Part shown: positions 1 through 12,413 of the stretch, piece after piece | How the letters are laid out: every line of letters starts with the position of its first letter | How positions within the stretch are numbered: the stretch's first letter is position 1 | Assembly: GCA_028673005.1 (NCBI GenBank) | Contig: CM054114.1 | Span: forward strand, 11,873,108-11,937,107 | Origin: Tanypteryx hageni | Lineage: Eukaryota > Arthropoda > Insecta > Odonata > Petaluridae | Direction: 5' to 3' | DNA length: 64,000 bases | The notes under the pieces: model-generated | What the model was told of the DNA's origin: nothing | Databases searched by the model: none | The model's input: only the letters and a program-made list of their open reading frames with translations | Made by a program: the position numbers and the translations under genes

Positions 1-598
1 AAACATTATTTAAACTGGAACGTTCGAATGAATAGGCACTAGAGTGGTGTGTACTACGTTCTCAATGTCGCTGCTTTTGAGGGGACGACGCATATGATCA
101 TTCCCTAAGCCGAAACGTAGGTGACGCATCTTCCGTTAAAAACCGAATGTTACACAGTGGCGGCCTTCTCTGGAAAGTGAACAAAGATGGAGGAACGTGT
201 TTGGACGGCACGATGATAGGGGTCCACTTTGGGTGACGCGAAGATATGCAAGGAAGGGGTGGGAGATGCAGCCGTGGACCCTCCGATGGTGCCTGACGGC
301 CGCCTGTGTCCGGAGCGGAGTCCAGACAGGCGATATATGGTGCGGAAAAATCATACGCCGCGGGATGTTTTTTCGTGTTCTTTGTTGAATACCTGGGTCG
401 AAATTTTATCACGGAGTAATACCTCGTTGTTCCAGTCTGTCACCTCCAGTCAATATGGATTATCCGGCGGTTTGAGTCTTCCTAATGTGGTAGGACACCT
501 GCCAAGAGTACTGCATCGGAAGAATCCGCTCCTGCTTATGCCACAACATTTCTCCTCCGCGAGGTCGCCTTTCTTGTTCTCGGTTTCACCTCCTCCCC

Positions 599-850
599 AT
601 CTCTCCCCCTCCTCCTCACCTTCCTCCTCACCTTCCTCCTCACCTTCCTCCTCACCTTCCTCCTCACCTTCCTCCTCACCTTCCTCCTCACCTTCCTCCT
701 CACCTTCCTCCTCACCTTCCCCCTCACCTTCCCCCTCCTCCTTCCCCTCCTCCTTCCCCTCCTCCTTCCCCTCCTCCTTCCCCTCCTCCTCCTCTCCTCC
801 TCCTCTCCTCCCTCCTCCTCTCCTCCCTCCTCCTCTCCTCCCTCCTCCTC
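599..850 (+). repeat. CCTTCCTCCTCA minisatellite, polypyrimidine
   Basis: About ten perfect or near-perfect 12-bp units (CCTTCCTCCTCA) run to about 728, followed by variants of CTCCTTCCC and CTCCTCCCTC. Open frames across it are low-complexity Pro/Ser or Glu/Gly strings and are not genes. The + strand is almost pure pyrimidine. Confidence 0.95.
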
Positions 851-1295
851 TCCCCCCTCTCTCTTTCACCGCCGCCTCACCTCGAATGGAGAGACTGCTG
901 CGACGTCTTTGAAACAACAAAGATCGGTTACAAAGACGCCATGCGAGAAATCCTATGGATGGGGCTTTAAAGATGGTCAGGGAAGACAAATTATGTGTTA
1001 TGCCGTGCGTGTTAGTTTCTTCATTTATAAAGAAACAAAAGAATTGGCGGATAAAGATGTGTTCAAGCTGATATGGCACTGTATAGTTATTACGGAACTA
1101 GTTATAATCCGTTAGTCCTTTATTGCTGTGCAAAACGTACTTGCAAAAGCATTTTTTCCTATTTTATAACTGCTGCAATAACACCGGTTGATTTTTAAAA
1201 ATTTAGGCAAACGCTCTTAGGAGACCCTACTTCCACGAAGTCACGCCTCATTCCGATCAGTTATACTCTTCAAAACTCTTGTCGTGCCCCTAAAG

Positions 1296-1567
1296 CAGTG
1301 GCGCCCGAACACTATTATATGACGGGCCGCATCACTGGCTGCGAATCCTTCGGCGAGCCGCATTGGAAGTAGCTATTTCTCCGGGGGACCGGATTCGAGT
1401 TCAAGTTGGAGGTTATATATATATTTTTTTATATCGAAATTTTCATAAAAAATTATGAATCTCCAAGTTGAATTTTCCGGATTGCTTTTTCGTCGCAGCT
1501 TCGCGGGCGGCACAAACATCCTTCGCGGGCCACATTCGGCCCGCGTGCAGTAGGTTGAGCACCACTT
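1296..1567. mobile_element. hAT-type non-autonomous element, GGCCGCAT family, copy 1
   Basis: The left end reads CAGTGGCGCCCGAAC and the right end GTTGAGCACCACTT, an imperfect inverted pair. The interior has the GGGCCGCAT...TGCGAATCCTTCGG block and a GGCCCGCG block near the right end. Possible degenerate 8-bp duplications CCCTAAAG / CCCTGGTG flank it (5 of 8 match). A related copy lies at 44917-45235, with a diverged version at 41974-42590. Confidence 0.55.
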
Positions 1568-2504
1568 CCCTGGTGATGCGCGTACCCACGATTGAAAGCC
1601 CGTAAAAGTTTTTTTGTCAAGTTAGTCACACATTTGGCAAATACTGCAAGAAGAATCAAGCAGAAGATTAGCGTAACTCTATTGCAACTACAACAGTTGA
1701 GTCCGCCGTAGAACTACTGATCGGTGAGTTATTACCAGGACGGATAATTTGTTACTGAAGTGTGCATCTGGTTCACTCGAAATTTTTATTTGGTAGTTTC
1801 CTTGAACATTTATTAGATTGAAAGTTTAGCCAGAAACATCATTCTTTAATATTTGCAATATCAGCAACATCAAATCTAGGTAGTACATTAAAAAAATTTC
1901 TAAAACAAGTTCATCCATATAAATCGATGTAAAAATATTTCATGTCTCATCGCAATAAACTTATGGAGTTGCCAAATGTTTAATATCACTTTTAACTTGA
2001 AGTGGAAAATGCAAGAGGTAATTTTATAGTTATAACAGTTTCACAAAGAGGTATTAAATATTTAAAATAATGGAGAGTGGATATATTTCTTTGTACATGA
2101 TTCGCCTACGCAAAAGTAAATTAAATTATCTAATAAAAAAGTTAACACACGAAGCTGCATTCCAATTTTATATATGGTTAAATAAATAGTGCTCGTATGT
2201 TATCTAATGCCATGATGGATCACGGACTCGCTCTGGGTTTTGTAAAAAATTTGAAACAGTTCATTTCCATGTTCCTACATCTCGGATATTTTAATGTAAA
2301 TGTTTGAATCGTTGTGTGGAAATGGAAGTGTAAGTGCACAATGGACTCCCAAAGGGCGATGACTCGAGGCCAGACCGGAAGACAAATTCGTAGCTATTAA
2401 AAGTGGCTAATTTTGTAAATTAAGTAACATATGAATGGGAGATACTAAGGAAATGTCATTTCAAATGGAAAATAAAAAGAGGCAACTCGGCAGTATACTA
2501 AGAC

Positions 2505-2778
2505 CAGTGTTTTTCAAACTTTTTGTGTCGCGACCCCGTGGAATGTCTCGCGACCCAGTAGAAGGGACGGCACAAGGAGAAAAACGTTCTGAATTCAGTT
2601 TTCATTAATTCGCGATAAAATAGCAACTCATACTAAAAGATCGGCGTTTGTATAATGAGAGCATTAAGTTTTCCGTCATTTTTGATACATTTCAGCTGGT
2701 TATGCGTTGAGTGCCAGATATTCCTCCTAAGCCTCGCGCCCCAGTAATGGGTCGCGACCCCAAGTTTTAAAAACACTG
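2505..2778. mobile_element. hAT-type MITE with GTCGCGACCCC ends
   Basis: Terminal inverted repeats begin CAGTGTTTTTCAAACTT and end in its counterpart AAGTTTTAAAAACACTG. Subterminal GTCGCGACCCC blocks are also inverted at the two ends. Length is 274 bp with no coding capacity. I see no clear 8-bp target duplication, so family assignment rests on the CAGTG ends. Confidence 0.65.
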
Positions 2779-3760
2779 TACTATATATATATCGAATATA
2801 AACGAGTTATAGTCATAGCGAGTCGCAAGATAAATTTTACATTTTATTTTAAAGGTTCGGGAAAATAACTTTGTCCGTGAATAACAATCTTCGTTACTTC
2901 AGTCGACAAACTTAACGAGTGACTGGTGTCACTATTGCTCCTTCGGTTACTGAAGTTTATTATTACATTATTTTAATGCCATGCAAAGATAAGAGGGGCC
3001 ATGAGGACAATCAACGGTTTGTAGATTAAATTACGAAATGGAGAAAAACGTACGTAATGCAGAAGAATAGATTAACAGGAAAAGTTACGACTGGTAGCCA
3101 CCATTGCAATCGAGTCCTTCACTGCCTATTGACAAATCTTTGGCGACATTCTTTCTTGGTTGCCCTTCCAGGGTCTCAGCTCCAACTTGTGCAATTGGCA
3201 ACGTTTTATCAGATCGCACGGCGCATCTTTGCTTTATCTTTAAAGAAACAATAAACATCGGCTGTGAATTTACCTCACCACTACAGTACAACCTCTATAA
3301 TCCGAACTAATTAATGCAAGGGTGTGTTCGGTTTATCGAGGTGTTCGGATTACCGAATTCATGTAAAATAACGAGGAAAAAATCTATTATGTATTACATT
3401 TCTGTAAATAAAACACCAATCAATGTACTTACAGTTCACTAACATGATTGGGAGAGATCCGCGTTGATGGATGGGAAAATTATAATCTACACTGGGCCGC
3501 GGCAGTAGGAACGAGCGATCGATACGGCCGGCCGCAAGAGGCGTTAGTAGCGGACATCTGTGCCCGACTTGATTACAAAATAAAAGGTTCAAATTTCACT
3601 TTCCGACGCTCGCTTCGCCTAACCGACACTTTACACCTGATGTTGAGAAACAGTTCGGTTTACTGGGAGTTCGGATGAACGCGGGTTCGGATTATAGAGG
3701 TATAAATACACAGCATTTTTAGACGCGTTTCGTTTTTAACGTTAGCGCCTATTAACTTTG

Positions 3761-3860
3761 TTCTATCCGTCCGTCCGTATGCACGTTCTCGGCTTCTACC
3801 GGACGGATTTTCATGAAATTTGTTATTTAGGACTTATGGGCAAAAACACTAAGAAAACTA
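3761..3860. repeat. GTCCGTCC dispersed repeat, copy 1
   Basis: CCGTCCGTCCGTATGC is followed by a CGGACGGATTTTCATGAAATTTG block. The same order (GTCCGTCC, a 20-30-nt spacer, GGACGTATTTTGATGAAATT) recurs near 4647, 6338, 17190 and 33585, so it belongs to one dispersed family. Class unknown. Confidence 0.4.
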
Positions 3861-4599
3861 TACATGTGAATGATTCACATAACCCAATCAGGAGTGCCGC
3901 TTGACTGGTAACAAAAAAACGATCTTTCCGTCATGTGTTGTAAAATATTGGTAGGTAATACCAAAAATGTTTTCAAACAAAATTTGTAGATCTAATTGAG
4001 TAAAATATTTCTTTTCCTTTACATTTTATCGTAAGAGTATCCGTTTTCAAAGAAAACCTTACAAGAGAACTTCCTAATTCACTTAAAATATTTATTGTAT
4101 GAATAATTTTGGGCGTTGGTTCTCTTCTTTAATCTGTGTATTTTTGTTGTTTACAACCCGTCATTGTTGATCGGCAATTACACCATTGATACTATAATTA
4201 CGTTAATAAGTTTATTAAAGCACTAACTTAGGAGAGAGAAGAAATTTTCAGTAGACGGAGATACAAAATCGGTTCGTTGTGTTTAGCCGTTTTATGTTGC
4301 ACGTTCATTCAAACTACATATATCGTTTAGTGTCAAATACTTCGTCGCACGAAACGCGCCTATTTGTGATGCACTGTACACTATCCTAAGTTGTTTTATT
4401 TTCTCTCGATGATTATAACTCCCTCCACAGTTATGCAAGACTCGGCTAGGAAAATTTTCAAGTGGTCAAAAGGACGTGAACTGTTTAATCGAATGATAAA
4501 ATCTTCTAGTTTCGCGAAAAGAGAAATGACAAGTTTTTACTTTGATTGAGGACCGACATTACATAAAAATTCTGAGATTACTCTTCAAATGTCCCTTTT

Positions 4600-4935
4600 T
4601 ATCCGTTCTTTGCACGAAGTGAACGCATATTGGGTAGGTCGTTTACTTCCGTCCGTCCGCATGTCGGGAACTGCTGGACGTATTTAGATGAAATTTGGTA
4701 TTTGGGTGTTCTAAAATGTGTCGACCGTTTCCAATTTTGGTTAAAATCGTACAATAATTACGACCGCTTTACATGGCCTACATGTAGTTTACACAACGTA
4801 CCTCGCTAGCTCCTCGTTAAATACTCATCTGAGCGAAAAATAATGAGAACATTGTGAAATCTCAAAGAACGCTTTTGGAAACTCTGTGTACTCCGACATG
4901 GAGTACACCTTTCCAATCTTGTTTATGTAAGTAGA
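4600..4935. repeat. GTCCGTCC dispersed repeat, copy 2 (longest here)
   Basis: Contains GAAGTGAACGCATATTGGG, CCGTCCGTCCGCATG and TGGACGTATTTAGATGAAA, then about 200 bp later CATGGAGTACACCTTTCCA. The first part matches 6290-6440; the last block matches 17615-17640. The element is therefore at least 330 bp long. No coding capacity seen. Confidence 0.5.
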
Positions 4936-5118
4936 CGATTGTTGGGTGTCTTCAGCAACCGATTGTCTGTATTTCTAACTTTTCGACGTCTATAATTAAT
5001 TGCAACACCAGATAATTTTAAATAAATATGAATTTTATTTATTTTTAATCTATTTAATAGAGTATTTACTCCCAAGATTTAATTTACATTAACTAATATG
5101 TACCTGTGTTTGTTACAG

Positions 5119-5238
5119 GCGGATGGAAACCACTGAGTGATCACCAAGCGCCCGAAAACTGTCAGGCGAGATCATACCAGGGGCAGTTTTCCAGTTTGCC
5201 TAATGATATGCAAAATTGGCCGAGAAAATTAAACAATG
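5119..5238 (+). CDS. dsx: dsx internal exon, 120 nt, phase 1-1 (candidate)
   Basis: This exon sits between a clean acceptor (TGTTTGTTACAG, AG at 5117-5118) and a strong donor (AATG|GTAAGT, GT at 5239). Reading with one nucleotide carried in gives about 40 residues, GWKPLSDHQ...PENCQARSYQG...WPRKLNN, polar and rich in Gln, Asn and Pro, without stops. Length is a multiple of three and phase is 1 on both sides. Its last nucleotide G joins the GC of the exon at 17833 to make Gly and continues in frame into the dimerisation domain. In dsx the stretch between the DM and dimerisation domains is a poorly conserved linker, which fits. Being symmetric, it could be skipped without a frameshift. I do not recognise the peptide itself; assignment rests on splice signals, matching phase and order. 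Confidence 0.6.
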
Positions 5239-5339
5239 GTAAGTTAATAATCATTTATAAAAACATTCTAGATCAAATTATCCGATCAACCGAGCTTCAT
5301 CTGAAGTTGGTTTTTTTATATTATCATCTATTAAATGTT

Positions 5340-5420
5340 AGAATTCCATGGCTCCCTTGGTGCTCTTCGAAACAGTAAGCTAATGTTGGCACCGTATTTC
5401 CCTCCTCCCTTGTGTGAATG
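5340..5420 (+). repeat. SINE 3' fragment
   Basis: CCCTTGGTGCTCTTCG followed by a GGCACC and a CTCCTCCC block, in the same order as the 3' part of the tRNA-derived SINE at 52549-52805. No tRNA-like head is visible here, so the copy looks 5'-truncated. Confidence 0.45.
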
Positions 5421-6289
5421 TTTTCGGTTTGGAAGGAGTTATGTATATAATAATCCAAATAATCCAAGAGGTTAGCCATAAATACAAAGAAACAAGTTTG
5501 GATTCCATCTTTCTGCCACAATTTGTTAATTAATCATTTTTCCAATATTCGGTCTCCCTCATCCCGCTTTGCTATAATACTTCCGGTATTATTTTTTCAT
5601 TTTTAATGTCGTAATTTGTTTTTTACCGGGGCCTTTTATAGCGAAGATTTTCCCCTTAACTAATTTAATAATGGAATAATAGATTTCTATTAAACGCTTG
5701 TTTTGTAATTTACACTTAATTAAAAATCGAATCAATTATAATATTTTTAATGGAGGTACATACATACATGATTTCTATGGATATCGCCATATTGCTCGAA
5801 AGTAAATATTTCAGACTTCTTCTTTCAGGCAAAGAAATTTCCCTCACATGTAATTCCCCTTAATCCCCTCCGCGCGTCGACTGTAGACAAGTAGAGAGAG
5901 AGACGCTGACTTATAGCTTAAGTTAATGTCCCGCTGTCCTTCACAGCCGAAGGAACGGTGTTCCGTTTACCCCAGGGACAATAAATACCTTCTAAAACAC
6001 ATTAGCGTTATTAGAAATAAATCGTTTGAATATTTAATTTTAATGTGCAATTACTTCCAATTCCCTCATGGATCGGAACATTCTCGGAGATTGTTCGCTG
6101 TGCCTCGTTTTACTATTGTCTTTTTCCTGTGCTACATTTATGCGGTTTTTGCATTCTGCTTTCGAGACTTTCTTGGGTAGTTGGCAGCCGAACAAAATGG
6201 ACTGAATCGGTCCAAGAATTTCCGAATATTGTTCGGGATTATTTGCTTCTTATTGTGACGTCATCTAATATGCTAGGTCGGCTCTTTCT

Positions 6290-6440
6290 CACGTCTGCGT
6301 TCTTCGCACCAAGTGAACGCATTTTGGGGGCGTCGTTTCCGTCCGTCCGCATGTTTGAACTCGGGATCCGTTGGACGTATTTTGATGTAATTGGGTATTG
6401 GAAACTTTTAGTAAAATTTTTTGATCTCAAAAAATGCATT
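6290..6440. repeat. GTCCGTCC dispersed repeat, copy 3
   Basis: AAGTGAACGCATTTTGGGG, CCGTCCGTCCGCATG and TTGGACGTATTTTGATG follow in the same order and spacing as in 4600-4760. Confidence 0.5.
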
Positions 6441-7225
6441 TGAAAATACTTGGTTTTCTCGCAATGGAATGGAATTGAGGAATAGTTTTGTAAATTTCAA
6501 AACTGAAAAATGACGGAAAACAACCGTTTCAGCGTAGCATTTGTAGGCAGCCGCTTCCTTCCTAATTTTCTTCGTTATCACTCATTTTGATGAGCGATAT
6601 TCACCCGAGTATATAGGATGTTCCTCAGATCCGCACGAAAAATGCGCGTGAGATGCATTTTCAAAGAATGATTTTGATGTTATGTGGCTATTTTGAGGGG
6701 TTATTAATCGCTTTAAATTTCTTCAAACTATTCGCAATCGGCAAAAGCACGATAAATAACTTTGGGCAGTTTCTCTTGCTTGGAAACAAATTATTTTTCT
6801 TCATATGTTTTCCTCCCTGCACGAACTGGTTTTATTAATATTTATGCGAATTTCTCCGAGCGACTCTTAAGTATTATTTATTGAGTAAAATAGCCGTCGG
6901 CTGTTCGAAGTCTTCATTTACTCCGGTTCTCACTCTCCGCCAATGGGAGATGGTGAGGTCGCAGGTTGACTCCAACCCAACCTCGATTCACCGGCTACAC
7001 CAGGTGAGCTATATCCTGGACTCCATTCAATGGCTATGTCGGCGCAGTCTGCTACTATTTTGTTTTTATCCTTTGTTCCTTTTTTCTCTTACACGACTTT
7101 CTCTTCATCCTGTCCTCCCATTGGCCGGTTTCGAGGGCGGTGGGCGTGTTAACATCGCTGCCCTTTTCGCTGGCCCTCTCTCTTTTCGCCTCCCACCGGC
7201 AAGACGGCGGCTGTGAAGAAGCAGT

Positions 7226-8028
7226 GCCCCTCCTCCCCCCTCTCCCTGCCCCCTTCCCCCCCTCTCCCTGCCCCCTTCCCCCCCTCTCCCTGCCCCCTTC
7301 CCCCCTCTCCCTGCCCCCTTCCCCCCCTCTCCCTGCCCCCTTCCCCCCTGCCCCCTTCCCCCCTCTCCCTTCCCCCTCTCCCTTCCCCCTCTCCCTTCCC
7401 CCTCTCCCTTCCCCTCTCTCCCTTCCCCCCTCTCCCTTCCCCCCTCTCCCTTCCCCCCTCTCCCTTCCCCCCTCTCCCCCCCTCTCCCCTCCCTTCCCCC
7501 CTCTCCCTTCCCCCCTCTCCCTTCCCCCCTCTACCTTCCCCCCTCTCCCTTCCCCCCCTCTCCCTTCCCCCCTCTCCCTTCCCCCCCTCTCCCTGCCCCC
7601 CTCTCCCTGCCCCCCTCTCCCTGCCCCCCTCTCCCTGCCCCCCCCCTCCCCCTGCCCCATCTCCCCCTGCCCCCCTCTCCCCCTACCCCCCTCTCCCTCC
7701 CCCCGCTCTCCCTCCCCCCTCCGTGCCCCCCCCCTCCCCCCCCTCCATGCCCCCTCTCCCTCCCCGCGAGGGCCACCCCTGCCCCCATCCCCCATACCAC
7801 CTCTCCATGCCCCCTCTCCATGCCCCCTCTCCATGCCCCCTCTCCATGCCCCCTCTCCATGCCCCCTCTCCATGCCCCCTCTCCATGCCCCCTCTCCATG
7901 CCCCCCTCTCCATGCCCCCTCTCCCTCCCCGCGAGGGCCACCCCTGCCCCCATCCCCCATACCACCTCTCCATGCCCCCTCTCCCTCCCCGCGAGGGCCA
8001 CCCCTGCCCCCACCCCCCCATACCACTT
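7226..8028 (+). repeat. 800-bp polypyrimidine satellite with higher-order repeats
   Basis: The first half is CCCCTCTCCCTTCC/TGCC units. From about 7800 there are nine or so 13-bp units (CCCCCTCTCCATG and variants). A longer block, CGCGAGGGCCACCCCTGCCC followed by CATCCCCCATACCACC, occurs three times (from about 7765, 7930 and 7990). Open frames on both strands are Pro/Ser or Gly/Arg/Glu low-complexity strings and should not be annotated as proteins. Confidence 0.95.
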
Positions 8029-9444
8029 GTGTCCCTTCTTCGCCCTTGTCTCTTCGCTGTTATTCACGCGCCTCTTGTCCTTTTGTGTGCTCACGTGCAT
8101 GCAGCTGCATCCGCGCAATGGATGCATACGATCATTGGAACAGGTGTATAAGGAGCTAGCGACGATGAAACTACGAATCTCTTCTGTTCTATGAAGTCCT
8201 TTTTTGCGTCATTCTTCTTCTATTTGCATTTTAGGGTGCTATGCTGCAAAACGTTCGCCATCAAAGACCCAAAATTTGTTTTTGTACGTATTTTATTGTA
8301 AAATAGGTTATGCTATCGCTTGGCCTTTTTTGTTAGCGTCCATTCAGCTTTTTACATTTTCTGGTATTTTTCTTTCTAATGGAGAATTTTTAAAAATCAT
8401 TATTTCGTAGAAAATTTACGAGAGACTCCTAGAGAAAATGTTTTAAATGTTTATCCTCCGTTAAATTATCATTCTGCAAGTGAAATAAATAAGCTAAAAA
8501 ATTGAATTTCGCATTATCATATTATGGTTAATTGGCGTAAGGAACTGGTGCTTAGCACTTAGAAATTTAGCGTATAACAGTTAGCAGAGTAACGTGAATA
8601 GGGGATAATTCCTTATCCCTTAATGACAAAAATTGTTTATATAGGGTCCGTGTGCAATTCCACTTCTTTTACACTTACGAAAATACACAATTTAAACGTT
8701 TCTCGGTATTTAATGTCGTAATTTCGGGTTTGACTTGCTTTAACAATAACGAAAAAGCTGGGTAAATTTTGAAGACGTTTTTAATTGAACCAAATAGTGG
8801 TAGATCACATCTTCCGAACTAATGAACTCGAGCATTATTCTTCCATTGAAATTCGGAAATATTCAACTTCACTTTTAATTATTCTGATTTATAATAGTTT
8901 AAGTATTTTTCACGCATGCAAAAATGTGCATATAGTTTATTGTTTTATTTATGGTGTATTAAATCCATCTGATGTAGTTTGTAGCCGTAGTCCTAATAAT
9001 CAACGTAAACCTAGATCGTTCATCAAAAGCCTATAGAAAACTCCGCATCTTGAGCACCGAATCTACGATGGCCGTTGGGTTCTAAAAAAAAAAGAAAACG
9101 CTGAATGAAATACGAAACAAAGCCGCCGCCGATAATGTTTCTTATTACGTCGGCACCATTGTAATTAAACCAGGAGAATATTGGAAAGAATCGCCACGAT
9201 CTTTGACTTAACGGAATTTGGTAGATAAACGCACTATAAATGGTCGCGCGCGAAATAATCGCTTTACGATTCGAGACTCGTTCTATTGGGTCTCTAAATG
9301 TCCGCCTCAAGTTTGTCGTCTGTTTCGCCCGCGAAGAGAATTAAGTAGTTTTCCTAATTAAGGGAAGAGAAGGAAAAAAGAAAAGAGCGAACCTCCTCTA
9401 CGAAATGGAGACTCCTCTGTAATCCCTTCTTCTGCCGCGACTTA

Positions 9445-9670
9445 AAAAAGAAGGAAGGAGATAGGGGGAGGGAGAAGCAGGGATGGAGGTAGAAGTAGGA
9501 AGGGAGGTAGAAGGGGGGAGGGAGTTAGAAGGAGGCAGGTAGAAGGAGGGAGGGAGGTAGAAGGAGGGAGGTAGGTAGAAGGAGGGAGGTAGACGGAGGG
9601 AGGGAGGTAGAAGGAGGCAGGGAGGTAGAAGGAGGCAGGGAGGTAGAAGGAGGGAGGTAGACGGAGAGGA
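9445..9670 (+). repeat. Polypurine repeat GGGAGGTAGAAGGA
   Basis: Diverged 12-16-bp units of the type GGAGGGAGGTAGAAGGA. This is the only long tract in the window with purines on the + strand. No gene. Confidence 0.9.
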
Positions 9671-11582
9671 GTGGGTGAGCTGAGACGGTTGAGAACCGCT
9701 CTTTTCTCTCTCTCTCTCTCTTGGGAGTTTTCGAAAGGGGAGGTGGGACCGACCCTTTCGGTTTGGGCGGAAAACAAATTTCGGCTTCCGAAAGCAGAGT
9801 GCGTCTCATTCGCTAAGAAGACATTCCGGAAAGAGAAGGGTTTCGAAAGCGTATTTATAAAAGAAGGATTAATTTTCTGAAAGGATCCTTTTTAAAGCCT
9901 TTTGTCCCTCAACCTCTTTCTGTCTCTCTTTTTCCTCGCCCTCCCGCGAGATGTCTCTGCGTAATTAGTTCGGACGGATTAATCGATTTCGACGCTAATA
10001 GGATATGGTAAATATTGTGGGCGGGATGGGGTGTGCGGCGAGGAAGAAGTTTGTTTTACAGTTAAAGAAGTAAGAATCTCTTTTTCTAAAAGGTTACGAT
10101 CGAATGTATTTGGCCTGGAGGGATACATACTGAATTCGATTCGATGGTTAAGTTTTACTAACGAAGGTAACTCGTCATTTGTTGAGCCTGATGGCCATTT
10201 GCAGTGTGCTTGCGTCTCACGCAACTCTTTCCCATTGAGATCGTGCACCAGCTTTGAAGAAAAAGATACACATTTTTTAAAAATTGCTTCACATTATTTA
10301 TTTTGAAATTTCTGTGTGTTCATCTTGGATCTTGCAGTTAAAGCTATTTAAAGGCTACTTATATCGGAATGTTTTTGTTGTCTTTGCCTAGGGTTTAATT
10401 CCAGAAGTGTTCCGAAATATCAATAAAAACGATCGTTCGTTCTATAAGGTTTATTTAGCTGTGATAATCTACATTGTTTTTCCTGTGTGGCATTATTTTG
10501 CCTTGCAACTTCAAAAATTGAAATTGACCACAGTTGCTTAGAAAATGGTCTCATTCCACTCTTTCTTCATCGATTTTATACTTATCAACGAAGGCTTTCT
10601 AGCCCAAAGGTTTTATTTTGGCGGCCTACAGGTTTTCCCAAGCTTAATCAGTACCTTTACATTTGCGTGTAATTAGTATCCTAAAAATAAGACATCTTTC
10701 AATAACCGACTGTTATCTCCTCCCCCCTTCTTTGTCACTTAGAATGTTTCTTAGTTATAGCACCCGATCAGTTAGTTATTCAAAGTTTTTTTTTTCATTT
10801 AGGCCTGTTGTAATTTTTATTTGCGAGTACATTAGGATTCGTATGAACCCTGAATTTTTTCAATAAAATTCTCCTGAAAAACTGGAGAATGTAACATAGA
10901 GGTTTGAAATTGCGATAAAACTTAGTTTTCATCTCTTATATTTCGGTATTTATAGCTGCTCCTTGACTAAAATCAGGCGGACGATAAAAACGTGGAAAAT
11001 TGTAGACCGATTAATCGAATGTGGGTAGTATACAAAATTATGGAAAAGGTTATTGTCGATTGATTTAGACAGTTCCGTAACTAGGGTATGGGTTACATTT
11101 TCCATAGGCGCCACTTGCAAAAGAAGCTAAACGTTCCCGTTAAAATTACAAGTTTATTTTCTCATAAATAAGTATTAATTTAATACTCAAACGTTAAAGT
11201 TGTACTTAATAAAAACGCCATTACACTTTATCAAAACGCAGCAAAAATAATATTCTGCATAACCAAGTTGTTTGCTAAAATTTTGCCACAGGCACCATAT
11301 CTCGCAGGTACGTCTCTGACCTTAGAATTGTCTGGGTGAATAATTGGTTATTCGAAACAAAGCACGGTTCCAGAAGGGTATACTGGCACTAAACTCAACT
11401 ACTAACAATAAGTCTCTTTCAGGACATCGCAGAATCGGTTGACAGTAGAGAGGAAGTGTGTGTGTCATATTGGATTTTTCTGAAGATTTCGACAGCGTCT
11501 CCCATGATATATTGTTAGATAAACAGGACTTGTAAATAACATAGAAGTGGTTCTAAGGAAGACAGATAGGTGTGCTCTAGGA

Positions 11583-11873
11583 CATTGGTGCGCAACCTTT
11601 TTTAATCGCGGACCACACAAACACGGATAAATTTGCGAAGTGCCTCGCAATTTATTAAAAACACTATCACCAGTATATATAAATTTAAGTAGTTATGGCA
11701 GGTTGAATTTCTGTTCTAAAGCCATCTTTTTCGCCTTTCGATAATTATCTTTCTCACTAATGATTCGGCGGTTAGGTTAGCCGACGGGTTGATAAAATCC
11801 AAAAGCGAAAATTGTTTGAAGGCTCCGCGGGCCACCTGAAATCGAGTCGCTGACTACAGATTGCGCACCACTG
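11583..11873. mobile_element. hAT-type MITE, 291 bp, 7/8 target duplication
   Basis: Ends are CATTGGTGCGCAACC and TTGCGCACCACTG (inverted). Direct flanks CTCTAGGA (11575-11582) and CTCTAGGC (11874-11881) match in 7 of 8 positions, the duplication length of hAT elements. The interior has GCGGACCACAC and GCGGGCCACCTG blocks. Non-coding. Confidence 0.8.
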
Positions 11874-12155
11874 CTCTAGGCAGATATAGGGGGATGATAA
11901 TGTAACCGAGATGTTGCAAAGTTTAGGTTGGGAGTCATGAAAAAGTAGAAGAAGAAAATTGTAGACTGACTAAGGAGGGTGTGCCAAACAAGTAGCGATG
12001 GCCAAGCCTTTGTTGATCTGCGTAGAAGAATAAAGCGGACCTCAATGACAAAAGAGATAACAAATTTAAAATTAAATTTTGAGCGCATAAAAGGGACCCA
12101 GGAAAATACACATTCATGTATAGAGGGGCAAGAAAATGAAACATGTTGCCTAGAG

Positions 12156-12413
12156 CAGTGTTTCTTAACCTTTTTTGCAGCCGCGGACCTCTTAGGGAGT
12201 ACCAGAATTTCTGCGGACTCCCTCCCTATGAAAATTTCATGCATTTTTCATTCATATTCCCGTATTTTCAATTTGAAACATTAACCAGAGCTCTGTGCTG
12301 GATCAAACGAGTTATAGATAAAAATAAACATCATATCCTACTCAAATCGCGGACCCCTGAGAAATAACGCGCAGAGCCGTTTGAGTCCGGGGATCTCCGG
12401 TTGAGAAACATTG
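12156..12413. mobile_element. hAT-type MITE, 258 bp, 7/8 target duplication
   Basis: Ends are CAGTGTTTCTTAACC and GGTTGAGAAACATTG (inverted). Flanks GCCTAGAG (12148-12155) and GCCTACAG (12414-12421) match in 7 of 8. The interior (GCGGAC...CTCCCTCCC, AAATTTCATGCATTTTTCA) is shared with 58380-58525, a second copy. Confidence 0.85.

Larger units (their letters stand above)
1..5118 (+). other. dsx: Upstream dsx intron (partial), repeat-bearing
   Basis: No exon is recognisable here. The stretch ends at a good acceptor (pyrimidine-rich, TTGTTACAG) at 5118. It contains a CCTTCCTCCTCA minisatellite (599-850), two hAT-type non-autonomous elements (1296-1567 and 2505-2778) and GTCCGTCC-type dispersed repeats (3761-3860, 4600-4935). 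The rest is AT-rich sequence in which I see nothing. Calling it dsx intron is inference from the downstream exons; the 5' limit lies outside the window. Confidence 0.5.

Noticed and set aside
229..1079. Long Ser/Pro and Glu/Gly frames on both strands
   Set aside because: They are produced by the CCTTCCTCCTCA minisatellite; both strands are open over the same units.
7055..8159. Frames of 300 or more codons, Pro/Ser or Gly/Arg rich
   Set aside because: Pure satellite translation, open in several frames on both strands.
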